The notes under the pieces: model-generated
The model's database searches: none
The model's input: only the letters and a program-made list of their open reading frames with translations
Told to the model about the DNA's origin: nothing
Shown: positions 12,481 to 24,838 of the stretch, in pieces
Position numbering within the stretch: position 1 is the first letter of the stretch
How the letters are laid out: each line of letters begins with the position of its first letter
Translations under genes and position numbers: made by a program
From: Ornithodoros turicata
Taxonomy: Eukaryota > Arthropoda > Arachnida > Ixodida > Argasidae
Length of the DNA: 64,000 nt
Assembly: GCF_037126465.1 (NCBI RefSeq)
Contig: NC_088203.1
Coordinates: 103,850,668-103,914,667, forward strand
Direction of reading: 5' to 3'

Positions 12481-13760
12481 CAATTCGGGATACCCCCGTT
12501 CGAAGTGACGTGAGTATTGGTAAGAACAGTATTGCGAACGTCACAGGCGTGTGTGATCGAGATAAAGACGATATTTTTGACAGTTCCTAAGACGTAGCTG
12601 ATAGCTGTTGCGTGGAGTCAGAGGAAACACACGAACAATTATACAACTGTGCTTTCCGTCTCGGGGTTACTTTTTGTCATCACTCATGTTTCACCAGTTA
12701 GCCCGCACTTTGAGTCTCATGCACGTACAAGTCCGCCTCTTTGCTTTTTTATAGAACAATATGTTACTTACGGCTACCTATCGTATCGTGATTAACGAAT
12801 AACCTAGAAACAAAACATAACTACGCAATAGAACGTAACACGAAGTGACCGGACATAAATAGAACAAAGTGATCGCGTGAAAGAAGAATTACACGTGTGC
12901 AGTTCTCTACTTATTTGGCCGTCCGCCTCGTAAAGAAAATAAAACAATAAAAACATCGTTCGAAGATCGGCTCTTCGAATTTCTGTTGAAAGGTGTAGAA
13001 AAATCAATTATTTCCTCCGTTTGACGGACACGACAAGCACATGGCCGGCCCTATAGACAAACTGCATGTTAGTGGAAGCCCCCTTTGGCCCTTGTCGAGT
13101 TTCTTGCGAACGAGGGCGTCGAAAAAAAAAAAAAAAAAGGGAATGCCCCCAGATAAACAAAAATAAAGAAAGAAAAAAGGAACTAAGAGGAACCCAGAAG
13201 ACGTGAGGGGGGCAGGCAGGCAGGCAGAGAGAGCGGCCATCTCTGCCGGCCATCTTAGTGCCCAACTGTCTTGCTTTTTCTTCTTATTTTCTCGTTGCCG
13301 TTGCCCCTGCGTGTGTGTGTTGTGTTGTTTTAGAACAGGGAACGGCCGTGTGTGTTTTCGGTGGTTCACGCAGATGGTGCTCCCTAGGTCGAGGGGAGCT
13401 TTGCCTTGCTTCGTTTTTGAAGAGACGTTTTATTTCTGTTTGGAGCTCTAAACGAAGTGATTCTGGCAACATCTGGGAAACGGTTCTCAGGAGTGTCGGT
13501 TTGCAGACACACGTCTGTCGCTGATTATGCGGAATTTTCGGAATTCGGAAGCCTCGGCGGACGAGGGTCATGGTGTCGTGTGATTGTTCAGGCGTAGCAG
13601 CTCGAGTGGCACTGCCCCCCCCCCCCCCCACACACACACCGTACGTTGGCGAGTGCTGTCGATCTACGTATGCTAGGATATCTGTTCCATCGTGTTATTA
13701 AACCAACACTAATCTACTTCCGATAATTACGATTATAATACCGATATAGTGAAATGGGGC
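12481..13760. other. No gene recognised
   Basis: This is unique-looking non-coding sequence with an A run (about 13120-13138), a GGCAG run (about 13212-13226) and a C run (about 13613-13629). Its ORFs are short and resemble no family. Confidence 0.4.
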
Positions 13761-13765
13761 AAGAA

Positions 13766-13918
13766 CCCAAGCAGCACAATGTACTGAAAGTCGAGTGCAA
13801 TAGGGGTGGCCGGTATGTGTCCTATCAATGTTCTTTAGTTTCAGAACTCTGTTCAAGGCCTTCCACCTACCAGTCCACCCCTATTGCACTCGGGTTTCAG
13901 TACATCGTGCTGCTTGGG
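13766..13918. repeat. Fold-back MITE, about 43-bp arms
   Basis: The left arm (from 13766, CCCAAGCAGCACAATGTACT, then CGAGTGCAATAGGGGTGG) and the right arm (about 13875-13918, CCACCCCTATTGCACTCGGG … GTGCTGCTTGGG) are inverted copies with a few mismatches around a ~65-bp loop. There is no coding capacity. Confidence 0.75.
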
Positions 13919-14283
13919 AAGGTGTCTCGGAATCCACTTGTGGACGTGTACGCTTCTATACTCGCTCTCAACAGATAACAACGTCGCAGGGCTATCGCAC
14001 AACATCCATCGTATCATATCATATCAATCATATCACATGAATCATATGTACACACATTGTGTAAAAGATATGGTAAATATGGCAATATGACTTTTATGAA
14101 CAAGTACCTTCTCTTCTAATTTAAACCACACTCTATAGTCGGGGAACAGGTGCGGGAAAATTGGGGGTGACAGAACCACCCCGATTGTTTTGTGTCAGGG
14201 CAATCGCGGCAAAAGAGTCGGGAAATTATAGTGCTACTTTTGCTCACATGAGCCAAACTACGCGGCGGCATGCTGCATCCTGG

Positions 14284-14445
14284 GCCGACTTCGCCTAGCG
14301 AAGTCGGCCTAGCGTATCCTATCTAGGACCTATCTGTCCTGGACCTATCTGTCGCCTGTCCTGGATCGATGTCCTATCTGTCGATCTATCTGTCCTGGAC
14401 CTGTCTGACCTAGGACCTATCTGTCGCCTAGCGAAGTCGTCCTGT
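14284..14445. repeat. Degenerate GACCTATCTGTC tandem repeat bounded by GCGAAGTCG motifs
   Basis: It begins with a short palindrome (GCCGACTTCGC-CTA-GCGAAGTCGGC, about 14284-14308). Then come at least six imperfect copies of a 10-13 bp unit built on CCTATCTGTC / CCTGGACC / CTAGGACC, and it ends with GCCTAGCGAAGTCGTCC. There is no ORF. Confidence 0.65.
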
Positions 14446-16887
14446 ATTCGTCCGAAAAGCGAAAGGAAAACCAAGAGAAAACATTGGTGTTTTTACACGC
14501 CAAATAGGAGAGTAAGTACATACATTTCAATGCCTAACAAAACTTTTACAATGATGGTTTGCTACCAAATGGGTTTGCACTACGTAGGGTTTACACTATG
14601 TAGGCAAGCTGGTCACGAAAAACCGGGTCACAAAAAAACCGGAAGCCCCACATCGAAACGTCATATTTCCAATGGTGAGCGCAATCTGATTGGTCGGCTG
14701 CCAACGAAGGTGGGCAGTCAGCATTGCATGGCGTTCTTTGCACTCTATACCCGGATCGCTTTCGAAGAAGGCTGTTCAAACGATGAAAGTTCTCCGAGGA
14801 AAGGAGGGGAAAAAAAAAAGAAAAGAAAGGAAAAGAAAAGACCGGAGGGAAATGGCAAAAAGTGGCGCCGGACGTTGGCCGGTATCCTTTTTTTATTTTT
14901 TTTATACGTTTCAGGAGGCGTGGGTGGAATGGGTCACGAGGTATGCCTTCAGGGCAGGCAGGACATGCTTCAAGAGACAAGCTGCGAAATGCGTGCCTAG
15001 AATTGACAGGCTACGAAAGGAAGAAAAAGCTATGAGACTCTCTGAGGCTCGAGTCGGGGGTCCTCACTATTCCCGATAAAAGTTTAATCAAAGGCGTTAA
15101 GTCTCGCGGCACATGAAATCAGCATTGCTTGTCAAGCAGTTGTAAACTTCGATTAAGTGGTGGATAAGTCGGAGATCCACGAACAAAACTTATTTGGCGA
15201 GGATAGGACAGTACAACACGTTGTTCACACCATTTTTTTATTGTCCTAGCCATTTTTTTCATGTTGTTCACGTTTGGTCAACAACGAAATCGAACGGTAC
15301 GAAACAATTCTTCTCTCTTTTCGTTTCTGTCCCACATCTTCAGCCGTCAGACGGTGACCAGTAATCTCCCCAGAAAGCGACCTCTGGCACTGGGAGGGGG
15401 GGGGGGGGATACATGTTTATTGGGAAAAACTGTATTGTGCGTACACTTCGCTGCGAGCAAATGCTATCATGCGTCAAAATGTAATAATATAAAGTATTCG
15501 TCGCTCTCAATTCACACTCTGGCACATTGCATCGTAAGTCAAAAGGAAAACGACGAGTCTGCGACGAAGACTTGAAAAGAGAAAAGGTGCGATTATCGCT
15601 TCGAAACGAAGACGTAATCGACGAGGGCTCGTCATTGGATCCTCGTTTTTTTTTTTTTTTTTTTTTTTTTTGTGCGTACATTAATAGACCCCTGAAAGTC
15701 TGGAACGTATATTGATTTCGCAATCGCAACTTGAAAGTCATTTTGAAGTAAAATGTGGGGGAGGATAGTTTTAAACTATCTTCATTAGCGAATGACCGAA
15801 TACTATGTTCCAGTGCTGCCACCTGTCCTACCACCCATTTTCCCTCCTAAACATGTCATGTTCGATCGTGGCCGCAATCGCTTTTAGCGCTTCTCCCAAG
15901 TGGTTCCAAACTTAGCTCTGTGACGCCCACGCGAATGACGTCATAAACGCTAATGACATCATACAGCTAAATTTAAGGTAGCGCTATACACACGTGACCC
16001 TTCGAGACTTGCGAAAACAGACAAGGGAGCTATGCTACAAACTTGAGTGATTATAGTTCTACGTTTTCATTTCACCGCACAGTAAAAAATAAATAAAAAT
16101 AAATAAAAAGCTTTATCTACGCAATTGCGCAACCCCAGAATTAGTCTTTCTGCGCTTAATAACGAAAGTCATATATAATGTATGTGCTGCCCATTGGTCC
16201 TCCCACATTATTATTCCCATATTAGGTTCTTATTGCTGTACTATTATTGTGCTTATTCAACTACTACCTATCTTTATTTCGAGTTATCTGCTATATACTG
16301 GTCTACACTGTTTTTGCGTCCCCACGCATCATCGATGAACTAAACTGAATTGTCTATAAGTCTGTAACTAGTCGCACTTTTACAGTTTTCATCACACTCG
16401 CTCGCTTGTTGAGCGGCGCGACTCAGCGAGAGTATAGAGAGTCGGTGCGACTCAGTGATTCTTGCGTGGCAGAAAGAAAGAAAAAGTAGCGCGGCGGCGT
16501 CTGGTGTTTTTCTTGGCGTGAGGGCCTCCCTCCCTGCGTCGCCTTGACCCAGACCGCGAACGTTGCTCACTTTTGGCCAAACCGGTCGGTAGCCTTTTCC
16601 GGAGGATGTCCAATTAGAGGAAAGGGAAAGGTTTCTGAACTTCACTAGGGTGACCGACTGGCTCATTGCTTCACCTCACTCGGTCGTCCACTCTCTGTCC
16701 TCTCATGGTCACGGCGAGAAAGTTGCTTCGCTGCTCTTCTTCCAGAGGGAAAACAGGCCGAGTCTATATACTAATGTTGCTTCACTATACTGGCAGGCAA
16801 TTCATTCTGACAGCTGCGGCAACGTCATTGTGTGTCGTGGGGGGAAACAGACGTAGTAATATTAGGAGCAATTAATAATATGGCCTA
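14446..16887. other. No gene recognised
   Basis: Non-coding, with long homopolymers (G run about 15397-15408, T run about 15646-15671). A frame on the - strand at about 16340-16666 and others here resemble no family. Confidence 0.4.
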
Positions 16888-17180
16888 CCAGCTCCCGTGG
16901 CATAGTGGTTAGGACGATCGCTTTCCACGCCGAGACTGGGTGGTGACACGGGTTCGAATCCTGTCACCGACTGTGCTGTCTCAGGTTTTCCCTGGGTTTT
17001 CCGAAGCCTTTCCAGACGAATGACGGCACAGTTCCCCCTGAAGTCGGCCCAGGACGCATACTAACCCCTCTGTCCCCCACTCCTTCCTGCTGTCCTCTCT
17101 CCATCTGTCCACGTCTGTACACCGCTCATAGTCACAGTTGCTTCGCGGCGCTAACGCAGAATTAAAAAAAAAATAATACG
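16888..17180 (+). repeat. tRNA-derived SINE, family B, near full length
   Basis: The tRNA-like head has a box A-like GTGGCATAGTGGTTAGGACG and a box B ACGGGTTCGAATCCTGTCA (about 16955-16973). The body follows (TTTTCCCTGGGTTTTCCG, then AAGTCGGCCCAGGACGCATA, ending GTTGCTTCGCGGCGCTAACG) and an A-rich tail at about 17160-17175. It is the reference copy for the shorter family B fragments in this window. Confidence 0.85.
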
Positions 17181-17599
17181 GCCAAGTCTGAAGTGGTTGA
17201 TAAAGTGCATCGGACTTGCAATAAACAACAACAACAATTCAATAAATAATGGAGAAGTGACGATGATATGAGTTGTTTCCTTTGTGGTAGCCAGAGGACC
17301 CTACCCTACTTCGAAGTGGTTAATGCAATGAAGTGACGGTATATAAAGTGTCCTTTATCCGCACAAACGAGCTGACAAATGTATTACAAATTGTAACACT
17401 GCCTGCCAACGGAAGTGGTGTTCATATCGCATACATTCACAACAGTCATTATGAATAAGGGACAGCGTACTTGGGAGGTTCAGCTTGTGCACAAGATGTT
17501 TTGAAGTGAATGTCGAAAAATAACCGTCAAGGTCCGCAGATTGCGGGATCGGTGATGCCAGAAAGGTGCAACTTGTTTGGATACGTCGCGATGGACGTT

Positions 17600-17800
17600 A
17601 CGATAATAATAATTAATAATAATTGGGGGTTTACGTCGCGAGACAACTGAGATCAGATGGACGTTATGTACGGGGCACCACGTGCTGAGGTTCGAGCTCT
17701 GAGGGGAGGCAACATTAATTCACGAACCGTTCACTGTGGCATCCGTTATGATCATTAATTGTCTCGTGACGTAGAAGAACCCTAATTATCATTATTATTC
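17600..17800. repeat. Fold-back pair of SINE family A 3' ends
   Basis: The left side (about 17620-17655, GTTTACGTCGCGAGACAACTGAGATCA) is the reverse complement of the SINE family A 3' end seen at 58721-58998. The right side (about 17750-17790, ATGATCATTAATTGTCTCGTGACGTAG) is the same end in forward orientation. A/T-rich ATAATAATT tails lie on both outer sides. Confidence 0.55.
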
Positions 17801-17869
17801 TCAAACCGTACGCGCATCCGTTGTATAATTCCATATCACCTGCTGACTTCCACATAGGAAGAACGACGC

Positions 17870-18168
17870 TATAGGGTTTATTCACTGACGTCACCTCGCC
17901 GCCATACTGTAGGTCCCTCGAAGTTATGTTCCCGCATTAGTTCGCTGCTATATGCTTTTTGGGTGACTATTAACGTCGAAAACATGGAAATTGCTTGGAT
18001 GTGCTACAAATCACACTGTGCAATAATTTAGAAACAGGAAATATACGGTGGGTGCAATATCGGTAGCGGCTTGGATGGGACCTACAATATGGCGGCCCAT
18101 GTAGCACATCTGTCTGCAAGCGACAGTGGCGGTCTCCTGCGGTTGACGTCATGTGAATAAACCCTATA
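17870..18168. mobile_element. MITE with GGGTTTATTCAC ends
   Basis: Left end TATAGGGTTTATTCACTGACGTCA; right end TGACGTCATGTGAATAAACCCTATA. An inner matching pair (CCGCCATACTGTAGGTCCC against GGGACCTACAATATGGCGG) extends the inverted repeat. A TA flanks both ends. There is no transposase of its own. Confidence 0.7.
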
Positions 18169-20510
18169 CCTGCAGCAACGAATCGTACAGTCCCAGTCAT
18201 AAATGCGTGCGATCTTTGTGCAACAGCACGAGGGAGCGTTCCACAGTGGCAGCTGTCGACGGCGATACTGTCTATTTGTAGGTGAATATTTGGTGTCTGG
18301 GGCAAACCGGTTCGCGATGTCCATCGAAGTGGAGGCCCTCTCCGGGAGACCGTCTGAAGGGCAGCTGGACCTTGGAGGGACACTCACCCCCCCATTGAAC
18401 GCTCGCCTTGAACACGCCCACCTATCTATGATACGCCACCTAACTATACAAGAAGTAGAACAACATTCTTTATGGGTCACGCCTGGTCTCTGGAGGAAAG
18501 AGAGGTTCAACCTCATCATGTGGTGCATCACGAGCGCTGCCTCAGCGAGGTGTTTGACAACACCGGCGATTGTGGATAGAAGAATTCTCGAGATTAGACA
18601 GATAAGAAAGTGAAGATGATTAAAGAAAAAAATAGAGACCGGAGTATGGGGTGCTTGGAAGACAAATAGACTGGGTAGAATATTCAAATGAGGCGCAAGT
18701 GTTATATTCGGTGTGTCGCGTGTCTTAATAGAAAGCACATCGTTCGGGCAGTGACGATAAATGATAATAACACATATACGACATCAGGTAGCTCTTTCCG
18801 TTATCAGCACTGTGTGTCGAACATTGTGTCGAACACTCCCGGGGAAAGGGAAAACATCACACGTTATTCTTTTCCTCCTCCGATTTTATGGCTATTATGG
18901 CGCATTATGGCGTATCGCTACAATTTAGCGGGTGGTTTAGCAGACGGTATATAACATGCGAAGTTGGAAGAATATGCCGTGCGTGTTATACATGCGTACG
19001 CGTTATACACCCAAAATTACGGTGGGTGCTTGTTAGACCCATGGACGCAAAACAAAATAATGCGTTCTGAGTAGTGTGATAGTGGAAGATAATATAACCG
19101 TCTGGAGCAAACAGAGGGTCGTAGCAGAAGACGCAAAATATCCCCCGCAGAAAGCCTGTATAATGCTCCATTATTATGGCAGAACATTAACCATATCCTT
19201 TATTGGATCGGTTACTCTTACACACAGACTTAATGGTCTCCCTGTTTCTCTTAGCGCAATATGGTCTCGGAACGAGGCACAGAAAGGGGATGCCGTTGCG
19301 TAAGCCGACGGCGCGCGGAGGAAGAACAAGAAGGAAAAAAAAAAAAAAAAAAAAGAAGATGTCGTACGATCTTGAAGATCGGCGACCTAACCAATTTTTG
19401 TCCCTCACCATAAAGCTATATTTGGCGTCCTTTACCCAACTCGAGCCTCCCTGTATCTATGGCGCATTGTATACTTCAGTATAAGGAGGCAAATTGGATG
19501 AGAAATATGTCCGCAAAGGAGAAGGGCTTTCACGCAGAAGCTAACCGGATGTTTCCACGGCAACCGTAAACGGTTATCTGGACTGCTCTATTTGGAGCCC
19601 ATTACGAGCATGTAGATTTACTCTGGGAAGGCGTTTGTTCACTTCCCACAAGCATAATTCTTCATGGGCTGTTTAGCATTTCATTTACTCCCCTCGCCTC
19701 GGCGTAGGCCGCATCCTCTCGTTCAGTGTAATGCGCATCGTGCCACACTATGCAAGAACCACGGGGTTCCAACTATTGTTTATTTTATATATTTATCGAT
19801 CTATTTACAATACTCCTAACGAAGCCTTTGCGGGGGTAGAAGTTCTTCCTGTACTCCGAGTTGGCACCGCACATGGTTACACGAAAGGTGTATATACGGA
19901 CGTTGGCAGACGGAGCGAAGACAATGGAAAGGAGTTTGGAGACAGGAGTTCACTGGGGGTGTATCCCGGACCGACTTCAGTAAGGGACTCCAGAAGAAAC
20001 TTCAATTCTGTAAAGTATGTCGGGAAATCCCGGGAAGGAATCTCAGACAGCGCTGAGGGTTTCGGTCCACCTTGGAGTCATCCATCATCGACCACCCCTC
20101 AGCCTTTTGCATCCCCTTTGCACTCATCACTGATACGTACGGATAAACCAAATAGCGTTTTGACAAGCAACAGTAACGTTCCAAGAGGTATCTCGGCAGT
20201 ATCCTTGCTCCTTTAGAGTCCTATTGTCATATACTTCTTGTTAACTCGGAGCTTAACAACATCGTTTTAGTTACTAATTACTGTCCACAGCATATTATTC
20301 GTACCTAGCATTTATAAGTCACTGGCTGGTGGCTAATAGAGAACTCTCAAACGCGGCACTGCAAGCTCGCATACCTAGACCAGCATCTTTTCATACGAGA
20401 CATCTTAGCCCACCTGAATTCTACGTAAGCCACCCGGGGCCCCCATTGTTCCCTCGGGAGCGAGAGCGAGCTTTTTCAAGGTCGTCTGCCCGGGGAATCA
20501 TCATCTACAC

Positions 20511-20541
<31 letters not shown>

Positions 20542-21050
20542 ACAGCCTCTTCCGCTAAAACGGTGTGGGAGAAGTTGTTTTGAAATATGTTCCTCGCTTT
20601 TGTATGCCCGTCGCAGACGGTTCTAGAAAGATAGCGGAGTCCGTTCCTGTATAGGTGTTCGTATAGCGGCCTCTCAATAATAAGTTTTTATGTCGGAGAA
20701 ATTGGGAAGACGACGATGATATAGTCAGGCGGGAGAGAGACTGAGCGCAAAACTAGCAAAGGTTGCACTAGCACGAAAAAAAAAAAAAAAAGAAGAAAGA
20801 AGAAGAAAGAAAGGAAAGAAATGAAATAAAAGAATAGAATCTGCGGTTCTCTTTGCGAGCCTCTGCGTTTCTTCTTCAATGCTCAAGTAACGCCACTCAA
20901 ATTGTTACTAGCCGTTACGTTATTATGGAAGGAAGAGAATAATGAAGCACAAATAATAATAATCCTAATGAGCTCCTAGGAGCAGTGTTAGGGATCTCAC
21001 TTTCACTTTTTATTTCAAGTATTGATGGTGTTCCAGATCATTGGTTATAT
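18169..21050. other. No gene recognised
   Basis: Overlapping frames on both strands at 18082-18738 and a + strand frame at 19731-20216 match no family I know; I do not call them genes. Simple repeats: A run near 19336-19355, (GAT)n at about 20511-20540, A/G tract near 20776-20825. Confidence 0.4.
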
Positions 21051-21051
21051 A

Positions 21052-21417
21052 TAGGGTGCCACGTTTTCGGGTTTTATTTTTGAGCGGATTCGGCGCATGT
21101 TTTCCGGTGCTTATTGATTTTCACGAAATCGGCGGTTCGCGATGTTTTTCCTGACGTGTACATGGTTTACCCGACAGTTGTCGGCAATAGAAATCACAAT
21201 GCAATTTCAGCGCTGTGCGCCTAACGGCGGCGTTTTACGCATAACGAAAACGTAAACGGACATTTTTCACAACCATCGTACTTCTGTATGGTTTTCTGAT
21301 CTGCATCAACAATTTGCTGGGCATGCGCAGCAATATATCTCTGTCGTATTCTGTGTGAGTTCCTGGAATGTCCCTCTATTCGGTGTCTTTCGATTAAAAC
21401 TGAAAACGCGGAACCAT
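21052..21417. mobile_element. Probable MITE, degenerate inverted ends
   Basis: Left GGGTGCCACGTTTTCGGGTTTTA and right TAAAACTGAAAACGCGGAACCAT are imperfect inverted copies. The interior is non-coding. The right end abuts the LINE tail that starts at about 21420. Confidence 0.5.
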
Positions 21418-21830
21418 ACAGACAGAGGTCCTATAGTTACAACTAGTTACGGGACCTCGTGTTATTTACAAGTGTAAAAGCAACTCTCGAAAGGAAGGAT
21501 AGTAGTAATACGAATCGTACGGCTGAGAAATACACTAGCAGCACAATATGTTTAGGTTCCAGTTCTGTGAAAACCGAATGGGTACAAAGCATTTTTGAAT
21601 GAACGAAATGGAGATGTTTGTCTGATGACTGATGACAATGAATTCCAAGACACTGATGAGTAATAAGCAAATCTGAACATCCGGTTGTTGGTTCCGCATG
21701 TGGGAATGGCTAGATGATTCTGCAATGCGGTTCGTGTGTGTATAGCAGTTGTTTTATATGTAAGCACGATTTGTGGCATCGTAAGCTGGTTAAGTAGTAT
21801 TTTGTGGTTTAACGGCATTGCACGAATGTA
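21418..21830 (-). pseudogene. LINE 3' end (family shared with 28715-29120)
   Basis: On the - strand an ORF reads HTRTALQNHLAIPTCGTN, then RFAYYSSVSWNSL, then RSFKNAL. These are the last residues of a non-LTR retrotransposon ORF2. The trailing 3'UTR (TTGTAAATAACACGAGGTCC … GGACCTCTGT) is nearly identical to the + strand copy at about 29070-29110. It is 5'-truncated. Confidence 0.8.
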
Positions 21831-21924
21831 TATGTAAGTCTCGCTACGGGGATTATGTTAAGTAATGAGTAGATTGATTTGACAATTTCTGTGCGGTTCA
21901 TGTGGAGGAGTGCGAATATGGCAA

Positions 21925-22385
21925 CGATTTGAAGGGACAAATCGGATTTAAATCAAAGCAGCGGTTTGCAGAAGGCGCTAAATCAAATCCAAATCAAGCA
22001 CGGATTTAAGTTGTTTTTTTTTTTCAATTCAATTCAATTCATCTTTATTTCAATACAAGTCAGAGTTACATAGGGGTGGCCAAAAAACAGCATCATGCTG
22101 TTTGACGAGGGCGCATCCCCCTGATTTAGTGCAGCAACAGCAAGCGGAATATACTAATTGTGAACATCAATATTAGTCGTGAAAAATACTATAGTGTAGC
22201 AAGGAAACGGAATAAATACATATATACATAATAGAAAATTAGACATCATAATAGAAAAGTTTATTCGAGTAAATCAAATCACTTTAAGTTCGGATTTACT
22301 TTCAGCAAGCCAAATCAAGTCCTTTTTTAAATCCAGATTTTTGAAATCCATCACAAATCCGGAAGAAGAACTATAACACTGCTCA
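21925..22385. mobile_element. AAATC-rich MITE interrupted by a LINE tail
   Basis: Both flanks are built from AAATCAAATCCAAATC-like units: left about 21925-22010, right about 22268-22385, the right flank ending near AACACTGCTC. Between them lies a - strand LINE 3' end: (AATTC)n then ATCTTTATTTC at about 22025-22055. A related element with the same design is at 23180-23670. Confidence 0.5.
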
Positions 22386-23179
22386 ACAGCTGTGGAATAA
22401 GCGCAGTTTTCGAAGCTCGGATTTTTACGCAGAATGCCTAATTACTAACTGGAATTCCTAACAGTTGTGTAACTAAGAAACAGAGATGAAACATCTGGAA
22501 GACATCTATTTAGGTGGAGCCCCGTGAGCATAAACGGCGGCAAAAAGAAATGGGAACTTCGTTGCAGGACGAATATTGTGCTGCAGGAAACGCCGTGCTT
22601 ATTACATCCTTGTCGCTGGTATTGGCACGGTACACCTGCCGCGTGATACGTTTCTTTGCTGTGCTGTATGTACGAACGAATGTGTGATATAAAGAGATCG
22701 GAGAGCTGCATGATGATAGACTGCAAAAATTGGTGGGGAGTATAGGAAGGATAAAATGGGTGTTACGACACCCGTTCTTTCTATTTCTTTTTCTTACGTT
22801 ATTTGTATTTTTTTTTTGCAGAATTTGTGGGGGTGCCGAATTCATTTTCGCCATATACTATTTTTAAATTTAGTTACCAACTTATGAAGATGGGTCATAG
22901 CACTTTTATTTTCCCGCGCCGTACACTGACGTAAGCAGCGTGCAAAACTGTCGTTGCAGTGTTCGGACAGTACCATCGGAGAACAACCTTTTATCCCATG
23001 AAAGGTCGCCCAGGTTTTCTCAGTGGCTTATATGTCAAATATTGAAATGTATTGGACTTACTGCCAGCTTTACAATAAAAAGTATAGCAGAGGCAGCCAG
23101 AGTCGGAGCAAGCTGCCACGGTCGCGCTAGCATGCGCATCGCTCATGTATAGAGGCTGAATTTCATGGCAAATGATGTA

Positions 23180-23670
23180 AATCCGAATCCAAATCCAATT
23201 CTTTGAGAAAAAACGTGATTCAATCCGAATCCAATCCTCCAAACAAAAATGTTATTCAATCCAAATCCAAATCCAATCAAATCTAAATCAAATCTACCAG
23301 TCTATATTGTGAGTTTTTTATTTCTTTTTATTTATTTATTTTGGTTACACGTTGAGGGACCACAAGGGTCATTACACAACGGGGGGCACGACATAGGCGT
23401 AACATAACTGCCACTTGCTGTTATACGAGAAATAATGCACACAGTTAATAAACGTGTATCACCCTGAAAAGAGATAAATAACAACAAAAAGATTTAAAAA
23501 ATACGCGTGCACATATCTGACAACACTAGATATGTATACATGTATACACACTATATATCTATACATCTATCTATCTATATCTATTTTTGAATTTGATCGA
23601 TTTTGATTCAAATCAATCGATCAATCGATTTTGAATCAAATCCGAGATTTCAAATCCCCAACACTGCCCA
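23180..23670. mobile_element. Second AAATC-rich MITE interrupted by a LINE tail
   Basis: The left part (about 23180-23300) and right part (about 23580-23670) are runs of AATCCAAATCC and its complement GATTTTGATTC, ending CCCAACACTGCCC. The interruption at about 23316-23480 begins (TTTA)n and holds a short - strand LINE 3'UTR. Small TATC repeats lie near 23560. Confidence 0.5.
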
Positions 23671-24726
23671 GGAGACACGGAAGAAATTGTGTAGCGTACG
23701 GCTTAGTCTTTCAGATTAGTTGGTGGTGCATGTTCTCTTGACTGCCGATATACGGCAGCATGTTGCCCGGGGGATGGTGCGGCTTGGGCCAACTCATAGG
23801 GAATGATGATGGTGCCTATGAAAGGCCTAGAGCAAACACTCAGCCAGTGCCTCGCTTCGAACCTAAGCCGCAATAGCTGGCACTATTCTGAGCAGTAGCG
23901 CACAAGAAGAAGCTTCACTGGATCTCACGGACGCAACAGCTCTTCCCCAGGGAAATGTTCTTTGTTAACGTTCACCACCTCTACAGGGTGCATCCTAAAC
24001 CTTGTGTAACGTGCGCATTATACGCAGGATAATACGATGTCAAAGATACATCTACCATTTATAGGGGAGGACTGGAAACAGTTGGGACATCGCCAGACAG
24101 GACATACCAGTCGCCATGCGCGGCTTCGGCTGTTCACTGTTTCCTGACCAGTCCCACCAATCCGCCAGTTCAAGTGGGCACCACCCAGAAGGCGTACATA
24201 GTGAAGTAACAGTTTATTGAAACGGTGGTGATCGGGACGTTTCGTCGCAGCACGTTACACTCTACCCGTTGCTCCGGGGTAATTTGATGACAATATAATG
24301 ATGAGGACCAATGTTGTAATAGTCCAGAAAGGTTAGCAGTGTATGTAGGGCGTTTACGAGATGGATTTGACCGTGAATCAAGCAATTTCGCCATGGTGAA
24401 AGGAAGATACATTCTACGAGATAGATAAGGTAATAGGGAGATAAACCGACAGCCCATTAACGGAAGCCATAATTAGAAACCATAAGGGGGGAGTGGGGCA
24501 GACGCCCCGGGCGCCCCTCTTGCAAGCGATGGATAATAATCATTAAAAAAAGAAAGAAAAGCAAAACTTCTTTTTTATGATGTTCGCACAGGGACATGAA
24601 AAGGAAAAGGTTCCTGGAAAGAGGCTTTCACCTCCAACTCGTTCTTGACGCGGTGAAGCCTCTGTTACACCATCCTGGAAGCGTTCAGCTTGGCCATTAT
24701 TTATCCGTCCAATTTCAAAGCATGCA

Positions 24727-24838
24727 AGCGGTGCCACTGATCCAACTTCAAAATGGCGGCATTGTTGCGTCGCCTGTTGTGTGACGTCACACGACGGAAT
24801 GCGCAAAGGCCGCCATTTTGGATCAGAGGCACCGCTTC
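24727..24838. repeat. Short fold-back MITE
   Basis: AAGCGGTGCCACTGATCC and AAATGGCGG on the left pair with CCGCCATTTTGGATCAGAGG and CACCGCTT on the right, around an interior of about 50 bp that includes the palindrome TGTGACGTCACA. There is no coding capacity. Confidence 0.7.

Noticed and set aside
18082..18738. A 218-codon frame on the - strand and a 136-codon frame on the + strand; considered as a Harbinger-type transposase remnant
   Set aside because: I looked for the family's catalytic DDE neighbourhoods and saw none, and the two frames are mirror images in one composition-rich block.
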